Source: Ilumatobacteraceae bacterium
GTDB taxonomy: Bacteria > Actinomycetota > Acidimicrobiia > Acidimicrobiales > Ilumatobacteraceae
Length of the DNA: 10,561 nucleotides
NCBI GenBank assembly: GCA_016650435.1
Contig: JAENVT010000554.1
Span: forward strand, 1 to 10,561
Direction of reading: 5' to 3'
This document shows positions 1 to 6,320 of the stretch, piece after piece; positions within the stretch are counted from its first letter, which is position 1, and each line of letters opens with the position of its first letter. A model generated the notes under the pieces. That model made no database searches, was not told where the DNA came from, and worked only from the letters and a program-made list of their open reading frames with translations. A program made the position numbers and the translations under genes.

Positions 1-316
1 CCGCACGTTCCTCGGCGATGATCCGTTGCAGATCGCCTTGCCCGACGCGGGCATGGTCCATGATCGCTTCGTCCACGACGATGGCGCCGCCTTCGCCGAT
101 GGCACCCATTGCCAGTTCGCGGTGGAAGGGGACGCCGAGCTTGCGCACCACGAGGACGTCGAGTGGTGCGTGCAGAGCCTCGGCGACCTCACTTGCGACA
201 GGCATGCCGCCACGCGGCAGACCGAGCACGATCGGGTCGCTGTCCCGATACTGCGCGAGAGCGACGGCGAGGCGCCGTCCCGCGTCGTGGCGGTCCTTGA
301 ATCGGGTTGTGGTCAC
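1..316 (-). CDS. Phosphoribosyltransferase-family protein, C-terminus outside window
   Basis: Only the first ~105 residues are in the window. The read-through shows a PRTase N-terminal fold: a helix (DRHDAGRRLAVAL), then the strand-loop LGLPRGGMPVASEVAEAL, then LDVLVVRKLGVPFHRELAMG and a GEGGAIVVDE segment. This matches the stand-alone actinobacterial PRTases related to the N-terminal domain of mycobacterial Rv2030c and to Rv0571c, whose substrate is not firmly known. The PRPP-binding loop lies beyond the edge and cannot be checked. The start is GTG at 316, the first possible start after an in-frame TGA; GGAG lies about 11 nt upstream. It follows the baeRF gene by 76 bp and is probably the third gene of the groEL operon. 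In Rv2030c a similar domain is fused to an erythromycin-esterase domain; here that partner is a separate, broken gene at 3411-3934. Confidence 0.85.
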   Translation of the reverse strand, partial: MTTTRFKDRHDAGRRLAVALAQYRDSDPIVLGLPRGGMPVASEVAEALHAPLDVLVVRKLGVPFHRELAMGAIGEGGAIVVDEAIMDHARVGQGDLQRIIAEERA

Positions 317-328
317 TTCGTTTCACGC

Positions 329-373
329 TCCTTCGGTCTGGTCTCTTTCGGTCACGTCCCTCTCGGTGAGGTC
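329..373 (-). repeat. Three imperfect 15-nt tandem repeats between baeRF and PRTase genes
   Basis: Read on the minus strand, three consecutive 15-mers follow the pattern GACNNNACCGARRGR: GACCTCACCGAGAGG, GACGTGACCGAAAGA and GACCAGACCGAAGGA. Each ends in a purine-rich, Shine-Dalgarno-like stretch. The last copy supplies the GGAG upstream of the PRTase GTG start. They lie entirely in the short gap between two genes. Confidence 0.75.
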
Positions 374-392
374 GCGGTCGGGGGATGTGCTT

Positions 393-1526
393 TCAGTACC
401 GGTACAGGGCGGCGACGGGTGATCCCTCGGGGAGTCGCTCGGGCGGAACCAGGTGCATTCGCGCACCGTGTCGCCACGCCTCGCTGATGATGTCGTTGAC
501 AAAGTCAGTCGCCCCGGGTTCCCACTGTTCGAGGTATTCGGCCGGCTGCGTTGGCTGGCCCCAACGCGGTGTGGTGGATGCGACGAGGAGATCACCTACT
601 CGGCCTTGTGCCGTAGCCCCGATCAGTTCGTTGAGGTCGGTGCTGGCCAGTCCGGTTCCGAGACGTTCGGTGAGCCGCTCGAAGAGCACGTCGTCACGCT
701 TGGCCAGGATCGGTTCGATCAACTCCTCGACTCGCTGATGCAGTTCGCTCGTCGTCAATTCCTCGGGGCTGCCGACCGCCGCAGCGACTAGCCGATGGTG
801 GCGGGTGATGTGCTGGTAGCGAGCCACTGTGGGTGCCGTGCCTGCCACCACGAGAGGCGTCTCGAGATCGCTGTGCAGGAAGTGCAGGACTGCATCGTCG
901 ACCTTTTGGAAGAAGCGGGCCAGACGTTCCTTGCGATCCTCGTCCTGGGCTCCACTGCCATGACCGATGATCGACATGCCCGCTGCGCCCACAGGACCGC
1001 CCGAATGGCTGCTGCTCATTCGTTCGACACGTTCGTACCAGAGCGCCTCGTCCACCGAAGCGGGCAGGTCGGGCACCTCGCACACCGACCACCGCGTCCG
1101 ATCGAGGCGAAGCAGTGCGACGTTCTCCGCGCCTACCGTCAGCACATAGCACGTGGGGCCGCCCTCGATGCTCGACAGCAGCGGTCCGATCGTGAACTGG
1201 CTACCCGTTGTCGCGAGCGCTTGTACAGATGCATCGATCGCGAACTCTGCAGCGAAGTCGGGTGCGAGGAACAACGCAAGACCGCCGGAGTGTTCGGCGA
1301 TGACCGTTCGCTCCAGCACCGTTTCAGTGGGTTCGAGAAGATCGTCGATGCGGGATGTGCCCATCGCCTTGAGCTGCTCTCGCGCCAGGGCGATGAGACT
1401 CTTCAACTCGAGATGGACCCTGCGGTCGTCTGGATGTCGTCGATCGATCGGCAAGATGATCGAGACACATGGCGTCGCTGTATAGCGAGCCAGGGCGTCG
1501 AATGACGTTGTGGTCAGGGTTGTCAT
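393..1526 (-). CDS. baeRF-family (bacterial eRF1-like release factor) protein
   Basis: The 377-residue product matches the bacterial archaeo-eukaryotic release factor (baeRF) families, paralogues of eRF1 proposed to act on stalled or hibernating ribosomes. The N-terminal domain begins with the typical PCVSIILPIDRR strand (residues 19-30). A middle domain contains GHGSGAQDEDRK (188-199), followed by LARFFQKVDDAVLHFL. A C-terminal L7Ae/eRF1-domain-3-like part starts at PLVVAGTAPTVARYQHI (224-240) and ends with the family's usual GSPVAALYRY. No GGQ tripeptide is present; GSGAQ (190-194) sits in the flexible middle loop where one might look for a counterpart. ATG 1526 begins 9 bp after the groEL stop, so the two are almost certainly cotranscribed. 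The Shine-Dalgarno is weak (AGAGAA), which suggests translational coupling. Mycobacterial Rv2629, a DosR-regulon gene, is a known relative of this superfamily. The exact baeRF subfamily is not determined. Confidence 0.85.
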   Translation of the reverse strand: MTTLTTTSFDALARYTATPCVSIILPIDRRHPDDRRVHLELKSLIALAREQLKAMGTSRIDDLLEPTETVLERTVIAEHSGGLALFLAPDFAAEFAIDASVQALATTGSQFTIGPLLSSIEGGPTCYVLTVGAENVALLRLDRTRWSVCEVPDLPASVDEALWYERVERMSSSHSGGPVGAAGMSIIGHGSGAQDEDRKERLARFFQKVDDAVLHFLHSDLETPLVVAGTAPTVARYQHITRHHRLVAAAVGSPEELTTSELHQRVEELIEPILAKRDDVLFERLTERLGTGLASTDLNELIGATAQGRVGDLLVASTTPRWGQPTQPAEYLEQWEPGATDFVNDIISEAWRHGARMHLVPPERLPEGSPVAALYRY

Positions 1527-1535
1527 GATGGTTCT

Positions 1536-3155
1536 CTATTCGAAACCGGCGGGTGTGCTGGTTCGGTCGGCCGGTTCCTCGATCTCCACAAGCGTCACTT
1601 CCGCGAGCAGAAGAGTGCCCGCGACTCCGACAGCGTTTTCGAGTGCAATCCGCACGACCTTGGTCGGATCGATGATCCCCCGCTCGTCGAGGTCGCCGAA
1701 CGTCTTGGTGCGTGCGTCGAATCCGAAGAATCCGGTGGCGGCCCGCACCTTCTCGACCACCGGACCTTCGTCGATCCCAGCATTGCGCGCAATCTGGCGG
1801 GTGGGCACTTCGAGCGCCGTGCGCACGACGTGAACGCCGGTCCGTTCGGCACCCTCGCACGACCGCTCTTCCGCTTCGACGGCTTCGATCGCGCGCAGGA
1901 GCGCTGTCCCGCCGCCGGGCACGATACCCTCGGCAGCGGCCGCCTTCGTCGAGTTGATCGCGTCATCGAACGCTTCCTTCAGACGCTTCAATCCAGCCTC
2001 GGAGACTGCGCCGACACGGATCACTGCAACGCCGCCGGACAGCTTGGCGAGTCGTTCCTCGAGCTTGTCCTTGTCGTAGTCCGAGGTTGTGTCTTTGATC
2101 TGGCGGCGGATCTCGTCGCACCGTTGTTCGACCGCCCCTGGTTTGCCCCGGCCGCCGATGATCGTGGTGGTGTCCTTGTCGATGACGACGCGTTCAGCGC
2201 TGCCGAGGTCCTCGAGCGTGACATTTTCGAGTTTGATGCCGAGGTCATCGGAGATCACCCTCGCCCCGGTAAGGATGGCCATGTCATCGAGCATCGCCCG
2301 GCGTCGATCGCCGAAACCGGGTGCCTTAACCGCAGCGGCCGCCAGCGATCCCCGGACCTTGTTCACCACGAGCGTTGCCAACGCCTCACCCTCCACGCTC
2401 TCGGCGATCAGAAGGATCGACCGGCCGCTCTTGGCGACCTGGTCCAGCACCGGCAGCACGTCGGCCATGGCGGTGATCTTGCGATCGACCAACAGTACGA
2501 GCGGGTTCTCCAAGGCGGCTTCCATCGCCTCGGCATCGGTGACGAAGTAGGGCGACAGGTAGCCCTTGTCGAATTGCATGCCCTCGACGACTTCGAGAGT
2601 GGTTTCGGTGCTGCGGGCCTCCTCGACCTCGACAACACCTTCGGTGCCCACTTTGTCGACTGCATCGGCGACGAGCGCACCGATCTCGGCGTTGTTGTGG
2701 GCGGACACCGTGGCGACGTGGGCGGTGTCGGACTTATCCTTCACCGGCCGCGAGATGCTCTGCAGCGCCCGTACGGCGGCCTCGCAACCTCGGTCCATAC
2801 CTCTGGTGATCCCGATCGCGCTCACGCCGACGACGACGTTGCGCAGCCCCTCGGCGAACATCGCATGGGCGAGCAACGTGGACGTGGTGGTGCCGTCGCC
2901 CACCCTTTCGCTGGTCTGAACCGCCGCGTCGCGCAATAGCTGTGCACCGAGATTTTCGACGGGATCCTTCAGCTTGACCGCTTTCGCGATGGTGACACCA
3001 TCGTCACACACCAGCGGGCTTCCCCACTTCTTCTCGATCAGCACCGACCGAGACTCCGGCCCGAGCGTGCTTCGAACGGCGTCTGCGAGCGCCGCCGCGC
3101 CAGCGAGCAGTTTGGTGCGGGCCTCATCACGGAAGCGAAGTTCGGTGTAAGCCAT
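1536..3155 (-). CDS. groEL: Divergent 60-kDa chaperonin GroEL
   Basis: The 539-residue protein is a full-length group I chaperonin aligning end to end with E. coli GroEL. The ATPase residues are kept: D52 (CDDGVTIAK), the GDGTTT motif (86-91) and D398 ([21 protein letters not shown] region). Apical and intermediate signatures are present ([50 protein letters not shown]). Oddities: the usual GPKGRN near residue 34 is GPESRS, and the C-terminal Gly-Gly-Met tail is absent, the protein ending TSTPAGFE. No groES adjoins it. This suggests a secondary, stress-specific GroEL rather than the housekeeping copy. ATG 3155 has a good Shine-Dalgarno (GAGAGGA). It heads a minus-strand operon with the baeRF and PRTase genes and is divergent from the erythromycin-esterase remnant. 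Confidence 0.96.
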   Translation of the reverse strand: MAYTELRFRDEARTKLLAGAAALADAVRSTLGPESRSVLIEKKWGSPLVCDDGVTIAKAVKLKDPVENLGAQLLRDAAVQTSERVGDGTTTSTLLAHAMFAEGLRNVVVGVSAIGITRGMDRGCEAAVRALQSISRPVKDKSDTAHVATVSAHNNAEIGALVADAVDKVGTEGVVEVEEARSTETTLEVVEGMQFDKGYLSPYFVTDAEAMEAALENPLVLLVDRKITAMADVLPVLDQVAKSGRSILLIAESVEGEALATLVVNKVRGSLAAAAVKAPGFGDRRRAMLDDMAILTGARVISDDLGIKLENVTLEDLGSAERVVIDKDTTTIIGGRGKPGAVEQRCDEIRRQIKDTTSDYDKDKLEERLAKLSGGVAVIRVGAVSEAGLKRLKEAFDDAINSTKAAAAEGIVPGGGTALLRAIEAVEAEERSCEGAERTGVHVVRTALEVPTRQIARNAGIDEGPVVEKVRAATGFFGFDARTKTFGDLDERGIIDPTKVVRIALENAVGVAGTLLLAEVTLVEIEEPADRTSTPAGFE

Positions 3156-3220
3156 GATCGTCCTCTCTGCTCTCGTCGTTTCCCTAGTTCCTTGCTACCG
3201 CCGAACGAACTCATTGAATA

Positions 3221-3234
3221 GAGGCCTTGGTCAC
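3221..3234 (-). promoter_or_regulatory. Candidate DosR/DevR-like box upstream of groEL
   Basis: On the minus strand this reads GTGACCAAGGCCTC, resembling the core GGGAC(T/C)WWNG(T/G)CCC of DosR boxes, with mismatches in both arms. It lies 66 bp upstream of the groEL ATG. A TAGCAA hexamer (3192-3197) is about 33 bp downstream of its centre, roughly where a -10 element would fall if the box were centred near -42. The match is partial, and no DosR gene is in the window. Confidence 0.3.
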
Positions 3235-3304
3235 TACGCGGCGGGTATCTCCGCAGGGATGTGCGTCGACCGCCGCCACGGTCGGGTCCGACGGCGCTCG
3301 ATGA

Positions 3305-3318
3305 TTGACCTTTGGCCC
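3305..3318 (+). promoter_or_regulatory. Candidate DosR/DevR-like box in divergent region
   Basis: TTGACCTTTGGCCC matches the inner part of the DosR consensus (GAC, two W positions, then GNCCC) but lacks the first two G residues. It lies 93 bp before the esterase-remnant ATG and 84 bp from the other candidate box. The placement between two genes of DosR-regulon-type families raises its credibility. By sequence alone it remains a weak call. Confidence 0.35.
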
Positions 3319-3410
3319 TTGATCGGCGTTGTCGTTCGCGCCCATGCTCGTTCGAGAAGTGGATTGCCGGCCGGCCCGCAGTCTCGTGTCGGAAGGAAGA
3401 AAGGCGTGTG

Positions 3411-3934
3411 ATGGCCTCGACGTCGACACAGGAGCTGACCAGCCAGATCGACCGAGTGTGCATCCCGATGCACGGTGGTGCGCACGACCACGACGATCTG
3501 CTCGACGCCGTGGGTGATCGCTCGATCGTGATGCTCGGCGAGGCGACACATGTAACACACGAGTTTTGCGGTGAGATAGCGCGCATCACCGCACGACTCA
3601 TCGAGGAGCGCGGCTTTGTTGCTGTCGCAGTCGAAGGCGACTGGCCGGACGCCAACAGATTGCTTCGCTACGTGACCGGGGCTTCCGACGACGGCTCCGC
3701 CGAGGAATGCCTTTCCGATTTCCGGCGATTCCGGGCATGGACATGACGCAACGTCGATGTCGTGCAGTTAGCGGCTGGCTCCGCGCGCACAACAAGACGA
3801 TCGTCGCAAGAGATCGTGTGGGTTTCTACGGCCTCGACCTTTACAGCCTGCACGCGTCGATCGAGGCAGTGCCCAGCTACCTCGACCAGGTCGATCTCGC
3901 CGCGTCCGCACGAGCCGCCCTCATCGGATCGTGA
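3411..3934 (+). pseudogene. Erythromycin-esterase family remnant (stop, frameshift, C-terminal loss)
   Basis: The first 110 residues match the erythromycin esterase / succinoglycan-biosynthesis-associated family: the GEATHVTHEF motif with its catalytic-region Glu and His, then [21 protein letters not shown], a strong family signature. At 3744-3746 an in-frame TGA falls where the family has the Trp of WMWRN (read here as FRAWT-stop-RN). About 25 nt later, near 3770, one base is missing: GWLRAHNKT and [18 protein letters not shown] continue in another frame. Similarity fades after [13 protein letters not shown], and the frame ends at 3934, leaving about 170 of the usual 400 or more residues. 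ATG 3411 has a purine-rich Shine-Dalgarno (GGAAGGAAGAAAGG). The C-terminal half, including downstream active-site residues, is gone. Mycobacterial Rv2030c fuses this domain to a PRTase like the one at 1-316. Confidence 0.88.
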
Positions 3935-5493
3935 AACGGAACCACGTCCTGGCGGTTGTCGCCATCATGATGGCAACGGTCAGTTGCCGGACCGCTGCGC
4001 CCACAGCATCTTCGGCGGTCGTGACAACGGCGACGCCGACTTCCACCACGGTTCCGGCAACCGCCACGACCACTGCGACCAGGACCACGACCACGACCAG
4101 CTCAGCGACGTCGACCTCTGTACCGTCCGGTGACGCCTGCAACGAGTTGACTGCGAGTGACGGTCCGGCGGCGTTCGGCACGTACAGCGAGGCTGCACTC
4201 GACCGTTTCGGCCCGCTCGAACCGGCACCGTCACTGACGGTTCGATTCTCCCATGACCGCATCACCGATCCCATCGGACTCCGAGCAGCTCGTATCGAAG
4301 GCGGTGTGCTTGTGAGCGCGAGCAGGTCTCCCACTGTTGCGTCCACCGCAGACGACCGGTTGCCGGTCGCCGCCGTCAACCACGACGGCACCATCCGCTG
4401 GAGCTACTGCCTCGAAGGGAACCACGACGTTCAGATGGCCGTTGCCGCGCCCGAGCATCGACCGGAGAACGCGTTGTTGTCGGTGCTGATCGAGAACGTG
4501 CCGAACCTCCGCCACCGCTTCGTGCAGCTGTCGCTGATCACCGGCGCGGAGCAATCGACGTTCGCCGCCGCGATGCAGTCGGTCGGAGTCGCCGGCGACG
4601 ACCTCGACCGTCTCGGCATCGCCGCTGTCACGGACCGCTACGCCCTGATCGTCGACAACGTTGCCGCTCTCGGCGGGACGTACGAGCACGTCGTGCGCTA
4701 CGACCTCGTCGCCGATGTCGCCGTCGATGTGGGTGTGCCTCCCGAACTGTTGCAGGCCCCGATTCCCGGACCGTGCAGCGGCGGGTTGCAGCCATCTCTC
4801 TACAGATCGGGCGATGTCATCGTCAGCGACCTCACCACCGACGTGGTCTCGGGGGCCGTCGAAACCACCGGCACGGGCACAGTCGTTGCTCGCTGGCACG
4901 ACGGAAGCTGGAGCCGCGAACCGTCGTTGCTTGCCAGCGCGGTCGGTGTGCGCCCGGGCTTCGCCTGTGAAGACGAGCTTGCGACGAGGGTGCTGCGCGG
5001 CGTCGATGCCCTGGGTCAGGTGCGCTGGACCGACGCGAACCTCACCCATCCCGGAGCGGATGACATCGGGTGGTACCTCGATGGTGACATCGCTGTCGGC
5101 CAGGTGTGCTCGAGCCGCGTCGGCGACGAGTGCGACCGATTCGAGTTGGTCGGTCTGGACCCGGCCACCGGCGAGGTTCGCTGGACACAGCCCGGTCTCC
5201 GGCTCGTGGCCGCTGACCCCGCAGACGGTTATGCGTTGGTGTGGGCCGAGGTCGTCGGCGACATACTCGAACCCACCGGCTGGGTGGTGCTCGACGACCT
5301 CACGGGCCGCGAGGTGCCCGGCCAGAGATGGGACGACCCTGAGGCCTTTACCCTCCATCCCTCGAGACAAGTTGCGGGGTTCGACCGAACCACCCGAGCC
5401 GGGGGCCTGGTTCTGGTGATCGATGGCCCTCAGCTGCAGGTGTGGTACCCGAAAGGAACCGGCGACAAGCCCCGCAGCGTACTGCTTCCCTGA
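3931..5493 (+). CDS. Secreted lipoprotein with PQQ-like beta-propeller repeats
   Basis: The 520-residue product has a lipoprotein signal peptide ([19 protein letters not shown]) with lipidation Cys19. A Thr/Ser/Ala linker (residues 20-67), typical of an extended cell-wall spacer, follows. The remainder carries PQQ-like propeller phrases: [20 protein letters not shown] and [12 protein letters not shown]. It probably forms an extracytoplasmic beta-propeller anchored to the membrane; its ligand or partner is unknown, and no catalytic motif is recognised. GTG 3931 is chosen because it alone supplies the KRN n-region. It overlaps the TGA ending the esterase remnant, and no convincing Shine-Dalgarno precedes it. 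Thr and Cys content and function are unlike the cytosolic stress genes around it, consistent with having been joined here by rearrangement. No downstream gene is coupled to it. Confidence 0.85.
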   Translation: MKRNHVLAVVAIMMATVSCRTAAPTASSAVVTTATPTSTTVPATATTTATRTTTTTSSATSTSVPSGDACNELTASDGPAAFGTYSEAALDRFGPLEPAPSLTVRFSHDRITDPIGLRAARIEGGVLVSASRSPTVASTADDRLPVAAVNHDGTIRWSYCLEGNHDVQMAVAAPEHRPENALLSVLIENVPNLRHRFVQLSLITGAEQSTFAAAMQSVGVAGDDLDRLGIAAVTDRYALIVDNVAALGGTYEHVVRYDLVADVAVDVGVPPELLQAPIPGPCSGGLQPSLYRSGDVIVSDLTTDVVSGAVETTGTGTVVARWHDGSWSREPSLLASAVGVRPGFACEDELATRVLRGVDALGQVRWTDANLTHPGADDIGWYLDGDIAVGQVCSSRVGDECDRFELVGLDPATGEVRWTQPGLRLVAADPADGYALVWAEVVGDILEPTGWVVLDDLTGREVPGQRWDDPEAFTLHPSRQVAGFDRTTRAGGLVLVIDGPQLQVWYPKGTGDKPRSVLLP

Positions 5494-5746
5494 CTGATCG
5501 ACGCAGCCACGGGGCAGCAAGGATGCGCCCGCTTGAACTGGTGGGTGACGCGAGGCTGCGTGCGTCGCGTCGGTGAGGTTGCTCCAGGTGCGCCTGCCCG
5601 GCCCGCGGATCCGGGTTTGGCTCGAGAACGAAGAGCATCCGTTCGGAGCCTCGCCGTGGTGTGGCTCGAGAGACGTGATCCAGCGCGAACGCGCTCCAAA
5701 GTAAGAGTGCCCACCACGGTCCCCGTTCAGCGAGACCTTAGAGGTA

Positions 5747-5806
5747 GTGGTGCAAGTGATCATCGGGATCGACATGCACAAGGCGACCCACACCCGGGCG
5801 CGGTGA
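5747..5806 (+). mobile_element. IS110-family transposase N-terminal stub
   Basis: The frame from GTG 5747 (or GTG 5750) reads VQVIIGIDMHKATHT, the N-terminus of IS110-family DEDD transposases, including the first RuvC-like catalytic Asp in GID. A Shine-Dalgarno (AGAGG, 5739-5743) is intact. Similarity stops at 5794, and a TGA follows at 5804-5806, so only about 15 of some 400 residues remain. The rest of the element appears deleted. No element ends could be defined. Confidence 0.72.
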
Positions 5807-5809
5807 GCG

Positions 5810-6182
5810 GCGACGAGGACGCACCGACGCCGACGACCGTCGCGTGCTCCTTCATGGTGCTCACGCTGCGGGGGCCGAAGAGCGACTGCAGCATTGTGAC
5901 GGCCTCGGCTGGCGCGCGAACCTCGAGCGCGATCCCTCGGGTTTCGACGGTGATCGCGATATCGAAGAACTGGCTAAAACGCTGGTCGGCGGCGGTGAGC
6001 TGGATCGACTCTTCGAGCGGGGTTGCCGAACAACAGGAGCGGACGAATCGTTGCGGGCATTCGACCACGTTGCTGGCGCGGTGCCGTCCGTCCGTCGTTG
6101 ACGTTGCCCGGAGCGCCCCGCGAAATGGGTGCTTGACAACTTGTCGAGATGAAGCCGTACGGTCACTCGGCCCGACGCTCAT
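5810..6182 (-). other. Unrecognised coding-like patch, possible gene remnant
   Basis: On the minus strand an open frame from ATG 6182 is continuous to about 5760. Its central part (about 6025-5830) shows strong G/C at third positions and plausible protein composition (QFFDIAITVETRGIALEV, then APAEAVTMLQSLFG). I recognise no family. The N-terminal third looks noncoding and no Shine-Dalgarno is visible. It may be a decayed gene or a GC-driven open frame. Confidence 0.25.
6132..6163 (+). promoter_or_regulatory. Palindrome overlapping a -35-like hexamer upstream of SulP
   Basis: TTGACA (6133-6138) is a perfect -35 consensus. A weak -10-like TACGGT lies at 6158-6163 after a long 19-bp spacer. The -35 is embedded in GACAACTTGTC (6135-6145), a perfect 5-1-5 inverted repeat, as expected for a repressor operator. 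It is about 160 bp before the SulP start. Confidence 0.3.
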
Positions 6183-6320
6183 CGCGGTATCAGACCTCAG
6201 AGGGCGATCTTGTCCTCGGCTTTTTCTGGATCACTTCGCAACCCACGCTGAAGGCATACCGCGCCGCGAAGCCCGCGCTCCGCTCGTCCGGATCGGGCGG
6301 CTCCGGTACCGTCGTGATTG

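Larger units (their letters stand above)
3156..3410. promoter_or_regulatory. Divergent intergenic region, groEL operon versus esterase remnant
   Basis: This 255-bp gap must hold promoters for both directions. I see no ORF with family resemblance in it. It contains two DosR-box-like motifs listed separately. There is no obvious CIRCE element (TTAGCACTC-N9-GAGTGCTAA), the usual HrcA operator of housekeeping groE operons, and no clear HspR-type (HAIR) repeat. This argues that the chaperonin is not under classical heat-shock control. Confidence 0.6.
5494..6320. other. Gene-poor stretch with transposase stub and unrecognised remnants
   Basis: About 830 bp without an intact recognisable gene. It holds an IS110 transposase 5' stub (5747-5806), a patch on the minus strand (about 5810-6030) with coding-like codon use but no family I recognise, and a palindrome with a -35-like TTGACA near 6133. 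Several open frames cross it in both directions, but none shows a consistent family signature. No clear terminator follows the lipoprotein gene. Confidence 0.6.

Noticed and set aside
323..595. 90-codon minus-strand frame over the baeRF 3' end and the 15-nt repeats
   Set aside because: Out of frame with baeRF; its repetitive tail (RDLTERDVTERDQTE) only reflects the tandem repeats, which have a codon-multiple length.
795..1505. 236-codon open frame antisense to the baeRF gene
   Set aside because: No Shine-Dalgarno or family motif, and it lies fully inside a well-supported gene.
1830..2939. 369-codon open frame antisense to groEL
   Set aside because: The groEL frame is certain; the opposite frame is open only because of third-position G/C and has no recognisable domain.
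3744..3746. UGA recoded as Trp in the esterase gene
   Set aside because: UGA is an ordinary stop elsewhere in the window (for example baeRF, SulP and Usp genes), and a nearby frameshift plus C-terminal loss fit decay better.
4231..5793. 520-codon open frame antisense to the lipoprotein gene
   Set aside because: It mirrors the lipoprotein frame, which has a signal peptide and propeller motifs; the antisense product is His/Arg/Gly-rich with no family resemblance. It is a by-product of GC-rich codons.
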